A stretch of DNA of 32,662 nt from contig CALJNR010000057.1 in the NCBI GenBank assembly GCA_937981575.1, positions 1 to 32,662 of the forward strand, written 5' to 3'. This DNA comes from an uncultured Clostridia bacterium. Lineage in GTDB: Bacteria; Bacillota; Clostridia; Lachnospirales; Cellulosilyticaceae. Position numbers and translations under genes: made by a program. Below the pieces are notes generated by a model. It was not told where the DNA came from and ran no database searches. It saw only the letters and a list, made by a program, of their open reading frames with translations. This document shows positions 1-7,836 of the stretch, in pieces. Each line of letters starts with the position of its first letter. Position 1 is the stretch's first letter.

Positions 1-78
1 TATGAGGTTGATAGGTTGGAGGTGTAAGCGTAGTAATACGTTCAGCTGACCAATACTAACGGTTCGAGGGTTTGACCT
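1..78 (+). rRNA. 23S ribosomal RNA, 3' end (partial)
   Basis: The window opens inside the last stem-loop region of 23S rRNA. The run containing GAGGTGTAAGCGTAGTAATA, the stretch AGCTGACCAATACTAA, and the final GGTTCGAGGGTTTGACCT match the conserved 3' end of bacterial 23S. The terminal TTGACC is the half that pairs with the 5' end of the mature molecule. The exact 3' end is uncertain by a few bases. Confidence 0.93.
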
Positions 79-407
79 AAAAAAACAATAGGTTAAATGA
101 TAAATCATTCGTAGTATTTGTTTTTGAGAGTGCAAAGCTTAATATATAAGTAATGCAAGGTTCACAAAGTGAACTTACATATCTTTAGATTTTATTCATT
201 TTCTTTGAACTGATCTTTTCAGCGCCGAGAGAATAATATCCGGAAGATTTATTGCGGAGTAATGCGTCGTAAATCTTACAGGTTTATTCACATGGTTTTT
301 AGGGAGACTGTTTGAACGAAGTGAGTTTCGACCGTTCATGTGAATGGAGCTGTTAGATTTATAGCAGTACGAAGCCTAAATCTGGAGGATATTTATTCTC
401 GAAAATT
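79..407 (+). other. 23S-5S transcribed spacer with three hairpins
   Basis: About 329 bases separate the 23S end from 5S, with no tRNA inside. Three inverted repeats are visible. Bases 158-165 pair with 169-176 (GTTCAC/GTGAAC core). Bases 244-250 pair with 271-277 (AAGATTT/AAATCTT). Bases 286-294 pair with 337-345 (ATTCACATG/CATGTGAAT), enclosing a smaller CGAA/TTCG hairpin at 317-330. They probably serve rRNA processing; that role is inferred. No coding region is supported here. Confidence 0.7.
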
Positions 408-524
408 TTTGGTGGCGATGCGACTTGGGGAAACACCCGTTCCCATACCGAACACGCAGGTTAAGACTAAGTCGGCCGATGGTACTTGCTTGGAGACGAG
501 CCGGGAGAGTAGGTGGCTGCCAAA
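408..524 (+). rRNA. 5S ribosomal RNA
   Basis: The sequence has the conserved 5S core: TTTGGTGGCGATG at the 5' side, GGGGAAACACCCGTTCCCAT, CCGAACACG, GTTAAG, and GCCGATGGTACTTG. The terminal stem forms between TTTGGTGGC (408-416) and GCTGCCAAA near 516-524. The length of about 117 nt is normal. The ends are set by that stem and could shift by a base or two. Confidence 0.95.
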
Positions 525-542
525 TTTATAAAATAATATTAA

Positions 543-628
543 GCCCGAGTGGCGGAACTGGCAGACGCACAGGACTTAAAATCCTGCGGGACTTACCTCC
601 CGTACCGGTTCGATTCCGGTCTCGGGCA
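543..628 (+). tRNA. tRNA-Leu(UAA)
   Basis: The acceptor stem GCCCGAG (543-549) pairs with CTCGGGC (621-627), followed by discriminator A628. The anticodon stem CAGGA/TCCTG (570-574/582-586) holds the loop CTTAAAA with anticodon TAA at 577-579, which reads UUA and UUG. The long variable arm CGGGA...TCCCG marks a class II tRNA, as expected for Leu, and the T arm GGTTCGATTCC is present. CCA is not encoded. Confidence 0.96.
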
Positions 629-630
629 TA

Positions 631-663
631 AAAGGCTACAAACTTATAGTTTGTAGCCTTTTT
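631..663 (+). terminator. Rho-independent terminator of the rRNA-tRNA operon
   Basis: A 13-bp perfect stem, AAAGGCTACAAAC (631-643) with GTTTGTAGCCTTT (649-661), has a TTATA loop and a T-run, and starts three bases after the tRNA. Confidence 0.93.
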
Positions 664-895
664 GCTATGTGATTTTCTAGAACCTTGTTTTTATTTAAAA
701 AGTACAATGGTTGTTGCATACTTTGATAGGCTTTGTCTATAAAAAAGACTGTTAATTAAAAACATGTTTTTCTGATAAATAAAAGCAGAGACGAGCATTG
801 ATTGAGAAAAATTAATATATTAGGTGGTTATTAATAACAATTTATAGATGTTATTAACAATATTTTAAATACTATATAATTTTTTTAGACTTATC
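664..895. promoter_or_regulatory. AT-rich intergenic stretch with palindromes GTTATTAATAAC and TGTTATTAACA
   Basis: No gene is supported here. Two palindromes lie 11 bases apart: GTTATTAATAAC at 827-838 and TGTTATTAACA at 849-859. The second 11-mer recurs exactly at 1760-1770, upstream of the efflux operon, which makes it a candidate binding site shared by both promoters. The binding protein is unknown. Confidence 0.4.
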
Positions 896-924
896 TTGAC
901 TAATAAGTCAAATACGAATATAAT
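896..924 (+). promoter_or_regulatory. SigA-type promoter of the tetR-like gene
   Basis: The -35 box TTGACT (896-901), a 17-bp spacer and the -10 box TATAAT (919-924) match the housekeeping consensus at 11 of 12 positions. Transcription would start near 931, leaving a leader of roughly 68 nt before the regulator gene. The -35 box and spacer overlap operator 1, and operator 2 begins at the predicted start point. Confidence 0.75.
897..910. promoter_or_regulatory. Putative TetR operator 1
   Basis: TGACTAATAAGTCA is an inverted repeat (TGACT/AGTCA arms, 4-bp centre). It overlaps the -35 region of the promoter at 896-924. Its twin lies 34 bp downstream, so a bound repressor would block RNA polymerase; this is the usual TetR autoregulation layout. 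Confidence 0.65.
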
Positions 925-930
925 TAAACA

Positions 931-944
931 TGACTGATTAGTCA
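931..944. promoter_or_regulatory. Putative TetR operator 2
   Basis: TGACTGATTAGTCA repeats the TGACT-N4-AGTCA form of operator 1 and sits at the predicted transcription start. A related half-site, TGATTAGTC, recurs at 989-997, overlapping the region just before the start codon. Confidence 0.65.
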
Positions 945-998
945 GTTTGGTAAATACAGGTAATATATTTAAAATAACTCATTAAAGGTGATTAGTCT

Positions 999-1640
999 AT
1001 GAAGGATAAATTTTTTAATTTAACCCATGAAAAGCAGCAGCTTATACTTGCCGCAGCTATAAAGGAGTTTGCTTTGCTAGGATATGATAAAGCATCAACA
1101 GATCAAATAGCAAGCAGTGCAGGCATATCAAAAGGAAGTTTATTTAACTATTTCACGAATAAACTAAACCTGTATTTATATATATTGGAATATGCCATTA
1201 CAAAAATTAATGAGGAGGCGATAGAAGAAATTAAAAAAATTGAGGATATAGACTTTTATGATCGCTTAAAAAAGATTTCGCTTATTAAACATCAGGTTTG
1301 TTTTAAATACCCTGACGAAACACGTATTGTAACAGCATTTTTTATTAATCCGCCGAAGAGCATAAATGCGCCTTTTGAAAAGTTCAAGAAATATTATGAA
1401 ATGGACATTAATATTTTAAAAAATTACTTAATAAAATATTTAGACATATCTCTTCTGAGAGAGGGAATTACGATAGAGGATGTTCTTTTTATTACTACTG
1501 CTTTATTTGAAGCGCTGATAAAAAGAAATATAGAAATGACAACTATTAAATCAAATGATCAGCAAGGAAGTGCTAATGAAAAGATAATAGATTTCGATAA
1601 ATATATTGAAGTTTTAAAGCATGGGCTTTATAAACATTAA
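999..1640 (+). CDS. TetR/AcrR-family transcriptional regulator
   Basis: A 213-residue DNA-binding repressor of the TetR family. The N-terminal domain shows the family pattern: a helix ending IKEFALLGYDKAST, then the helix-turn-helix at about residues 34-53 with AGISKGSLFNYF. The remaining 150 residues would form the all-helical ligand-binding and dimerisation domain, whose sequence does not reveal the ligand. AAAGGTG at 984-990 supports the ATG at 999. The gene is followed by a five-gene export operon in the same direction, so it most likely controls its own promoter (two operators flank the -10 box) and the efflux genes (a degenerate operator at 1722-1735). The family is certain; the target assignment is inferred from position and shared sites. 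Confidence 0.92.
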   Translation: MKDKFFNLTHEKQQLILAAAIKEFALLGYDKASTDQIASSAGISKGSLFNYFTNKLNLYLYILEYAITKINEEAIEEIKKIEDIDFYDRLKKISLIKHQVCFKYPDETRIVTAFFINPPKSINAPFEKFKKYYEMDINILKNYLIKYLDISLLREGITIEDVLFITTALFEALIKRNIEMTTIKSNDQQGSANEKIIDFDKYIEVLKHGLYKH

Positions 1641-1647
1641 TACAATA

Positions 1648-1672
1648 TATAAATTTAAATACTAAATTTATA
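1648..1672. repeat. AT-only inverted repeat after tetR-like gene
   Basis: TATAAATTTA (1648-1657) and TAAATTTATA (1663-1672) are perfect 10-bp arms around AATAC. With no GC pairs and no clear T-run it would be a weak terminator at best. Confidence 0.4.
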
Positions 1673-1685
1673 TTTACTATATAGC

Positions 1686-1735
1686 TTGCTAAATATGAAA
1701 AAAATTATTATGAGATTTGTATGAATGATTAGCCT
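1686..1735 (+). promoter_or_regulatory. Candidate promoter and degenerate TetR operator before the efflux operon
   Basis: TTGCTA (1686-1691), 17 bp, then TATGAG (1709-1714) is a weak -35/-10 pair. TGAATGATTAGCCT at 1722-1735 matches operator 2 of the tetR-like promoter at 11 of 14 positions, keeping the TGATTAG core. This places an operator just downstream of the proposed -10, as at the regulator's own promoter. The promoter call is weak; the operator similarity is better supported. Confidence 0.4.
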
Positions 1736-1740
1736 TATAG

Positions 1741-1777
1741 ATTAAAGTGAAGCTAAACGTGTTATTAACACTTTAAT
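1741..1777. promoter_or_regulatory. Nested palindromes in the efflux operon leader
   Basis: ATTAAAGTG (1741-1749) and CACTTTAAT (1769-1777) are perfect 9-bp arms. Within the interval lies GTGTTATTAACAC (1759-1771), a perfect palindrome around one T, which contains the TGTTATTAACA 11-mer also found at 849-859. It could be a protein-binding site or a leader hairpin. Confidence 0.45.
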
Positions 1778-1819
1778 TTAAGCTCTTCAAGAAGTTGGAA
1801 AGAATTATAGGAGGATATT

Positions 1820-3268
1820 ATGAAAAATAAGAAGGTTTGGATAGGTATTTTAATTGCATTTTTAATTGTGATTTTTATAGGCATTGCACTTTCAAAAAAA
1901 CCTAAAACAGAAGATACCATTGGAGGTCTTAAAAGTGGCCCTCGTGTTAAAGTTGAAGTTGTTAAAAAAGATGATATACAAACAAAGATTTCTTCCAGTG
2001 GGAAATTAGAAGCAAAAAATTCAGAAGCGATTTATTCTGAAACAAGCAATAAAATTATTGAAATACATAAAAAGATGGGAGATACCGTTAAAAAGGGTGA
2101 TATTATCCTTACATTAGATGGAGATAATGCCGAGCGTAATCAGAAACAGCTGGAATCATTAGAATTTCAGCTTAAAACAGCGCAAGATGCACTTAATCAA
2201 TTGATAGCCGGGGGTTCACAGCAAGAAATTTTAAATGCACAAAGTGCAGTAGTTCAGGCTCAAAAAGCTGAGCAGGATGCTAAAGACTTATTAGCAACCC
2301 AAAAAACAAATCTTGAAAATCTAAATAGAGATTTAAAAAATCAAAAAGTAGATTATGAAGTACAAATACAGCTATTTAGTGAAGGGCTTATTTCTCAAAA
2401 AGAAATAGATGATGCAAAAGCGGCGCTTACTAATCTAGAACAAAAAGTAGAAAGTACAAAAACAGCTATTAAGTCTGCTGAAAAATCAATAGAAGCTGCT
2501 GCGCTTCAAAAAAGAACAGCAGAATATAGCCTAGGGGTACTGCTTAATCAAATCCAAGATCCTAATAAAAAACAAAGTATTAGTCTTAAACAGACAGAGA
2601 TTAAAAATTTACAGAATCAGATTTTTAATACCCAAAATGACCTTGAAAAAGCCAGCTCTCAAGTTTTAGCACCTATTGATGGTGTTATTGTAGAAGTACC
2701 AAGTGAAAAAGGGATGCTTGTTAATCCAGGAACATTGCTTGTAAGTATAGTTGATCCAAGTAAACTTATTATCAACTGTGATGTATCGCCTTATTACGCT
2801 GCTGATTTAAAAACAGGTCTGGATGCAAGAATAAAATATACAGGCTCAACAACAGTAGAGGTAGATGGCAAGGTAACAAGGGTATCTCCTGTTGCTATTG
2901 TAAAACAAACATCTGCTGATAAATCAGGAAGCAGTGCAGCGATTCCGATTGAAATAGAAGTTCCAAGCCCTGGATCAATTATTAAACCAGGATTTTCTGT
3001 AGATATCAAAGTTATTACAGAAACAAGAAACGATGTATGCATTATTCCAATTCTTGCAACGATCGAAGAAGATGATGACAGTACATATGTTTATATCATT
3101 AAAGAAGATGGATCTCTTGAAAAGCGTATAGTGACGCAAGGGCTTAACAATGGATTATATGTACAGGTAGATAATCTTAAAGAAGGAGAAATCGTAGTTG
3201 CTAACCCAACAGAATTCTTAAAAGAAGGTATGAAAGTCTCTTACGAAAAGACAGGTGATGTGCAGTGA
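1820..3268 (+). CDS. Efflux membrane fusion protein (HlyD/MacA type)
   Basis: A 482-residue periplasmic-adaptor-type protein, here facing the cell exterior. An N-terminal anchor (residues about 7-25) precedes the first half of the lipoyl-like domain (about 60-100, with KMGDTVKKGD). A long helical hairpin rich in Q, K, E and A follows at about 100-280. The second lipoyl half starts at A284 (APIDGVIVEVPSEKG), followed by beta-barrel and membrane-proximal domains. In MacAB-TolC the adaptor links the ABC permease to the outer partner and stimulates the ATPase. AGGAGG precedes the ATG. It is first in an operon with the ATPase (4-base overlap), two permeases and a TolC-like protein. The substrate is not visible from sequence; antimicrobial peptides or macrolides are typical for the family. 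Confidence 0.9.
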   Translation: MKNKKVWIGILIAFLIVIFIGIALSKKPKTEDTIGGLKSGPRVKVEVVKKDDIQTKISSSGKLEAKNSEAIYSETSNKIIEIHKKMGDTVKKGDIILTLDGDNAERNQKQLESLEFQLKTAQDALNQLIAGGSQQEILNAQSAVVQAQKAEQDAKDLLATQKTNLENLNRDLKNQKVDYEVQIQLFSEGLISQKEIDDAKAALTNLEQKVESTKTAIKSAEKSIEAAALQKRTAEYSLGVLLNQIQDPNKKQSISLKQTEIKNLQNQIFNTQNDLEKASSQVLAPIDGVIVEVPSEKGMLVNPGTLLVSIVDPSKLIINCDVSPYYAADLKTGLDARIKYTGSTTVEVDGKVTRVSPVAIVKQTSADKSGSSAAIPIEIEVPSPGSIIKPGFSVDIKVITETRNDVCIIPILATIEEDDDSTYVYIIKEDGSLEKRIVTQGLNNGLYVQVDNLKEGEIVVANPTEFLKEGMKVSYEKTGDVQ

Positions 3269-3957
3269 TTGATGTACAAAAAGTAAACAAAATCTATAGA
3301 AATGGAAAACTTGAACTGCAAGCACTATTCGATATTGACTTTAGAGTTGAAAAAGAAGAATTTGTTTCGATTATGGGAGCCTCAGGTTCGGGAAAAACAA
3401 CCTTTCTGCATATTTTAGGATGCCTCGACCATGCAACCAGCGGAACATATATTTTAGATGGTGTTAATGTATCTGAAATAAAAGATACTGAATATGCAAA
3501 GATCAGAAATCAAAAGATCGGTTTTGTATTTCAGGCATTTAACCTTCTCCCTAAACTTACAATTGTGGAAAATGTAGAGCTTCCTATGATGTATGCAGGT
3601 ATAAAACCTAAGGAAAGAAGAGAACGGGCCTTAGACGCTCTTATTAAAGTAGGGCTTGGAAATCGTATTAAGCATACACCAAATGAAATCTCAGGAGGAC
3701 AAAAGCAAAGAGTAGCTATAGCAAGAGCTTTAGTAAATACTCCTTCAATTATACTGGCAGATGAGCCGACAGGAAACCTAGATAGTAAGTCAAGTGTGGA
3801 AATCATGAATATTTTTCAAGGACTTAATAATGAAGGGGTTACAATTGTTATGGTAACCCATGAACCAGATATTGCACAGTATACAAAGAGGAAGGTCGTT
3901 TTTAGGGACGGTATTATTATAGAAGATGCACTAATAGCAAATAGGCGAGGTGTATAG
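3265..3957 (+). CDS. MacB/LolD-type ABC transporter ATPase
   Basis: A 230-residue ABC ATPase powering the efflux system. Motifs are complete: Walker A GASGSGKT at 38-45, Q-loop Gln90, signature SGGQ at 143-146, Walker [13 protein letters not shown] at 162-173 and H-loop His199. The DEPTGNLD form and the short length are typical of the MacB/LolD/FtsE subgroup (MacB-type mechanotransmission transporters) rather than importers. The GTG start overlaps the stop of the adaptor gene by four bases (GTGA), indicating translational coupling. The ATPase is separate from its permeases, unlike E. coli MacB where they are fused. The stop is two bases before the first permease. Confidence 0.95.
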   Translation: MIDVQKVNKIYRNGKLELQALFDIDFRVEKEEFVSIMGASGSGKTTFLHILGCLDHATSGTYILDGVNVSEIKDTEYAKIRNQKIGFVFQAFNLLPKLTIVENVELPMMYAGIKPKERRERALDALIKVGLGNRIKHTPNEISGGQKQRVAIARALVNTPSIILADEPTGNLDSKSSVEIMNIFQGLNNEGVTIVMVTHEPDIAQYTKRKVVFRDGIIIEDALIANRRGV

Positions 3958-3959
3958 CT

Positions 3960-5180
3960 ATGAATTTAAAAGAAAGTATTACCCTTGGCTTTAAGCAGCT
4001 CTTAAGTAATAAGGGGCGGACTTTCCTCACAATGCTTGGTATGTTTATTGGAGTCGGAGCAGTTATTATGATTTTAGCCTTAGGAGCTGGTTTTAAAGAA
4101 TATACAAAGAAGTTTTACAGTAATATTGGTCTTGGGGCTTTTCAAGTAAGCTGTAAAGATCAATCCCCCCATTTAAGACTGACACCAGAGGATTTTGAAG
4201 TCATTAAGTCTATGCCAGAGATCGAATCATTTGTTGGAGCTATCTGGGAAAGCGGAACTGTTTATAACCGAAAAGGTGAAACTAGAAGAGTTTCATTATT
4301 TGGATCAGAACCTGAATATACAAGTACTGTAGAAAAGTTAAAGTTGCTGTCAGGGAGGCTTTATACAGAAAAGGATAAAGAAATAGCAGCCAGAGTAGTT
4401 GTCATTTCAGATCTTCATGCTAAGCTGATTATGGGGCAGACCAATTATAAGAATGTTCTTGGAAAAACAGTTGAAGTCAAAATTGATGAGCAGACAGAGA
4501 CGTTTGAAATAATTGGGGTTTATAAAAGTGATATGCCAAGTAATACGCCTCAGCAGTTTCAAGAAAATGCTTTAGGTGAATACCCTATGTATACGGCAAT
4601 CACAACAATGGATATTATTACAAAAGCAGGGGGAAATGTATCTCTTGCTTACGGCTCAATAAAAATGGAGTATGATCAAAAAGAAATATCGAGTCAAGTA
4701 CGTTTGCTTCTGAACAGAAGACATCAGCAAAAGGATAGTTATAATGTAAATACGGTGGCAGATTTCATAGATTTTGCGAATAACATGCTTAATATGATTA
4801 CATTATTCATTAGTGCTGTAGCAGGAATTTCGCTGCTTGTAGGCGGTGTTGGCATTATGAATATTATGCTCGTAACCGTTAAAGAAAGAACCAGGGAAAT
4901 AGGAGTTAGAAAAGCTCTTGGTGCATCTAATAAAGTGATATTAAGACAATTCCTTATAGAAGCACTTATCTTGACTATTATAGCTGGAACGATCGGGATG
5001 CTTTTAGGCTATATCGGGTCTGTTGTTGTCGGAGGGATGTACAATATACAAGCCAAGCTTACGATAGGGATGATTGCATTTTCAGTTGGAACATCAACAG
5101 CGATAGGCTTGTTATTTGGAGTCTATCCAGCGTATCAGGCCGCAAGACTTGATCCCGTTGAATCATTAAGATACGAGTAG
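3960..5180 (+). CDS. MacB/FtsX-family ABC permease, subunit 1
   Basis: A 406-residue permease with one N-terminal membrane helix (about 20-42, with MLGMFIGVGAVIMIL). A large extracytoplasmic MacB core domain of about 230 residues follows, and three C-terminal FtsX helices begin near residue 275. The conserved FtsX motif VGGVGIMNIMLVTVKERT leads into REIGVRKALGA, the coupling region facing the ATPase. It ends with the typical YPAYQAARLDPVESLRYE. The next gene is a clear paralogue with the same topology, so the two probably form a heterodimer. It starts two bases after the ATPase stop. Confidence 0.93.
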   Translation: MNLKESITLGFKQLLSNKGRTFLTMLGMFIGVGAVIMILALGAGFKEYTKKFYSNIGLGAFQVSCKDQSPHLRLTPEDFEVIKSMPEIESFVGAIWESGTVYNRKGETRRVSLFGSEPEYTSTVEKLKLLSGRLYTEKDKEIAARVVVISDLHAKLIMGQTNYKNVLGKTVEVKIDEQTETFEIIGVYKSDMPSNTPQQFQENALGEYPMYTAITTMDIITKAGGNVSLAYGSIKMEYDQKEISSQVRLLLNRRHQQKDSYNVNTVADFIDFANNMLNMITLFISAVAGISLLVGGVGIMNIMLVTVKERTREIGVRKALGASNKVILRQFLIEALILTIIAGTIGMLLGYIGSVVVGGMYNIQAKLTIGMIAFSVGTSTAIGLLFGVYPAYQAARLDPVESLRYE

Positions 5181-5196
5181 AGAGGGAGGGGATGGC

Positions 5197-6399
5197 ATGA
5201 ATGAAATTATTAAAAGTGCACTTAGTCAGCTTAAAAGTAACAAACTAAGAACCTTCCTTACAATGCTAGGGATGTTTATTGGAATAGGCGCAGTTATTAT
5301 TATATTAAGTGTTGGAGAAGGGGTTAAGGCTTATTTTAATAAGGAATTTTCTGTCCTTGGAAAAGGAACTATTGAGATTAGCACAACAGAGTATTCAAAG
5401 GAAAATATGATTACCACTGAGGATCTGGAAATCCTCAGTGAAATTCCACAGGTAAAAACGGCTATGAATTATCATAACGGTTATTACGCAACAACTCAAA
5501 ATTACAAAAAAGATATTAAAGATGCAGTAGTGGCAGGGATTCCTTATAATATCAATGAAGTAAGACCTTTTGAGATTATTGAAGGACGCATGATCAGTGA
5601 AACTGATGAAGGACTAAGAAGCAATGTGATGGTTGTTGACAGCAACTTTTCAAGGGTTATGTACAATCGTTCAAACCATAAATATGCTTTAGGGAAAACA
5701 GTTGAGATAAATATAGGGGGAGAACCTCAATCTTTTGAAATTGTTGGCGTTATCAAAAGTACAGTGCCTTCTATTGTTCCGGTTGATCGGATTCCACTTA
5801 TCTGCTACATACCTTTTACAACCTTAGACAGAATTATTGGTAATGGAGATGGTAAAAGCTATGACAGCTTTGTAATTATCCATGATGAATATGATGCTAA
5901 CGATTATAGTTACTCGATCCAAAGGATTCTTGAGAAAAGGCATGGCAAAAAAGGTATTTATAAGGTAGCCCCCATAACAAAACAGGCTGAAGAAATGAAT
6001 AAGATTATTAATACACTCAACATTTTCGTAAGCCTCGTAGCCGCTGTATCGCTTGTCGTAGGGGGAATAGGTATTATGAATATTATGCTTGTTACTGTAA
6101 GAGAAAGAACGAGAGAAATAGGGGTCAGAAAAGCTTTGGGGGCCACGGATAAACAAATTCTTCTTCAGTTTTTGATTGAAGCCCTTATTTTAACTGTAGC
6201 AGGCGGGATTATTGGGATGATTATTGGTTATTTGGGCGGTATACTTATTGCCAACCTTGTCAATGTAACTGCTAAGATGACTTTTGGGATGATTATTTTC
6301 TCTGTTGGAACATCCAGTATTATTGGACTTACTTTTGGTGTTTATCCAGCCTATAAGGCTGCAAAGATGGACCCTGTTGAAGCGTTAAGATTTGAATAA
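5197..6399 (+). CDS. MacB/FtsX-family ABC permease, subunit 2
   Basis: A 400-residue paralogue of the preceding permease, sharing near-identical N-terminal (RTFLTMLGMFIG) and C-terminal (VGGIGIMNIMLVTV, REIGVRKALGA, YPAYKAAKMDPVEALRFE) segments but a divergent extracytoplasmic domain. It looks like an old tandem duplication that gave a heteromeric transporter; the variable outer domains probably contact substrate and adaptor. GAGGGAGGGG precedes the ATG, 16 bases after the upstream stop. Confidence 0.93.
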   Translation: MNEIIKSALSQLKSNKLRTFLTMLGMFIGIGAVIIILSVGEGVKAYFNKEFSVLGKGTIEISTTEYSKENMITTEDLEILSEIPQVKTAMNYHNGYYATTQNYKKDIKDAVVAGIPYNINEVRPFEIIEGRMISETDEGLRSNVMVVDSNFSRVMYNRSNHKYALGKTVEINIGGEPQSFEIVGVIKSTVPSIVPVDRIPLICYIPFTTLDRIIGNGDGKSYDSFVIIHDEYDANDYSYSIQRILEKRHGKKGIYKVAPITKQAEEMNKIINTLNIFVSLVAAVSLVVGGIGIMNIMLVTVRERTREIGVRKALGATDKQILLQFLIEALILTVAGGIIGMIIGYLGGILIANLVNVTAKMTFGMIIFSVGTSSIIGLTFGVYPAYKAAKMDPVEALRFE

Positions 6400-6411
6400 A
6401 GGAGTGAAATT

Positions 6412-7458
6412 ATGAAGTTTAAAAATTATTTATTAAAAACAGCTTCAGCTGTTATGATCGGTGTTATAGCACTTTCTACGCCGCTTTATGCTGCTGAGGC
6501 AAAACCAGTATTAAAAGTAGAAGATGCAATAAAGTCAGCAATAGCATATAGTAATGAAATATCTATTAACAGTATTCAGTACGAAGCTTTAAAGGAGCAG
6601 TTAAAACTAAATGACACGACGTATTATCAGCATCAGACTATCTACTTAACAAAAGCGAAGAATGAGCAGCAAAGAAAAGTTGTTGAAGATACGATAGCTC
6701 ACGATATTAGAACGAAGTATACTGATATGCTTGTTATGCAGAAAGAAATAAGTACGCTAGGTAAGAATATAGACATTGGTTCAAAAGAACTGATCCAAAT
6801 GAGCCTGAAAAACAAAAAGGGACTCGTAAATCCAGTACTTTATCAAAGCAAAGAGATTGAAGTTGGGAGTTTAAAGGCAACAAAGCTTTCAAAAGAAGAA
6901 GAACTAAAAAATGCACAGGTATATTTTAAAGTGATTACGGGTAAAGATGTAGCAAAATATACTTTGGATGAAACAATCAGCTATGAGCCATTTAGAATTA
7001 AAGGGTCTGTAGAAGGGTATATTAACAGCAAAATAGAGATTTATCTTCAGTATGATAAGGAGCTTTCTAAATTGAAAGAGGATAATGTTCTTAGAGAAGG
7101 CGATGCACCACCTACTTTAGCAGATTATCTAGCTAAAAAAGGTGATGCGAAGACAACAACACTTAAATTAGAAGAGACGCAGAAGAACCTGAAACAATCA
7201 TTAATTACCAGCTATTCAGCCCTCTTAAGTTTAGAAGAACAAATTAGTTCAGCAAAACTTCAGATAGACCTTATGGAGAAAAAGTTAAAATCTGCCGAAT
7301 TGCGTTATAATGCAGGAATGATAAGTGTTGTAGAATACGATAAGCAAGTAGTGGCTAAACAAGAAGCAGAGCTTAGCTTAGCAAAGCTCATAAATAAATA
7401 TAATGGCCTTAGCGAAAGAATTGAAAAACCGTGGGTAGCTGCTGCAGGAGATTTTTAA
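6412..7458 (+). CDS. Secreted TolC-like (outer membrane efflux family) protein
   Basis: A 348-residue protein with a Sec signal peptide (hydrophobic about 12-24, ending PLYAAEA) and otherwise long amphipathic helices. The C-terminal half contains RYNAGMISVVEYDKQ, the family's conserved turn between repeat helices; an equivalent LKNKKGLVNPVLYQSKE lies in the first half, so the two-repeat TolC architecture is visible. The protein is much shorter than E. coli TolC (about 490) and I see no clear beta-barrel strands between the helical segments. It is last in the MacAB-like operon, with AAAGGAG before the ATG. Such a protein in a presumed single-membrane cell cannot be an ordinary outer-membrane channel; it may form a wall-spanning or adaptor-capping tube. 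Family fairly sure, role inferred. Confidence 0.8.
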   Translation: MKFKNYLLKTASAVMIGVIALSTPLYAAEAKPVLKVEDAIKSAIAYSNEISINSIQYEALKEQLKLNDTTYYQHQTIYLTKAKNEQQRKVVEDTIAHDIRTKYTDMLVMQKEISTLGKNIDIGSKELIQMSLKNKKGLVNPVLYQSKEIEVGSLKATKLSKEEELKNAQVYFKVITGKDVAKYTLDETISYEPFRIKGSVEGYINSKIEIYLQYDKELSKLKEDNVLREGDAPPTLADYLAKKGDAKTTTLKLEETQKNLKQSLITSYSALLSLEEQISSAKLQIDLMEKKLKSAELRYNAGMISVVEYDKQVVAKQEAELSLAKLINKYNGLSERIEKPWVAAAGDF

Positions 7459-7471
7459 TTTATAAGGATAG

Positions 7472-7503
7472 AAAAAGAAGTTCATAAAATGAGCTTCTTT
7501 TTT
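7472..7503 (+). terminator. Terminator of the efflux operon
   Basis: AAAGAAG-TTCAT (7474-7485) pairs with ATGAG-CTTCTTT (7489-7500) through one G-T pair. The loop is short and the T-run continues to 7503. It begins 14 bases after the TolC-like stop codon. Confidence 0.88.
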
Positions 7504-7802
7504 GTATGTTTTCTTATAGATATAAATATTTATTTGATTGTATGTGAGAGTACTATTAAGACTTTTTGCATATGCCAGCATTGTCTATAATCTTTTTTAT
7601 ATGGAATTTGTAGGCTTTTACTAAAGATTGTATAAGTATTGAGATATATTTTTTAAATAACTTAATAAGCAGAACAATGACTAGAGATGAATGAATGCTT
7701 TGATATTTCAGGTTAATAAAAAGGATATTATCAGCTAGAGTATCATCATGAATTAAGATCCGGTATATAATACTACAATAACAGATTTTTTGGAATTTTT
7801 TG
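7504..7802. other. AT-rich intergenic stretch, no gene supported
   Basis: No ribosome binding site, recognisable protein fragment, repeat or RNA gene was seen. The minus-strand open frame that crosses it runs through the neighbouring promoter and has no RBS or family signature. Confidence 0.5.
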
Positions 7803-7831
7803 TTGACCTTTTGAATATTAGTGAGTATAAT
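7803..7831 (+). promoter_or_regulatory. SigA-type promoter of the XRE-potABCD operon
   Basis: TTGACC (7803-7808), 17 bp, TATAAT (7826-7831): 11 of 12 consensus positions with ideal spacing. The predicted start near 7838 falls inside an inverted repeat (7837-7853). Confidence 0.75.
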
Positions 7832-7836
7832 TTTTA

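Noticed and set aside
340..631. Two overlapping open frames in the 5S/tRNA region
   Set aside because: They are translations of 5S rRNA and tRNA-Leu; neither has a ribosome binding site.
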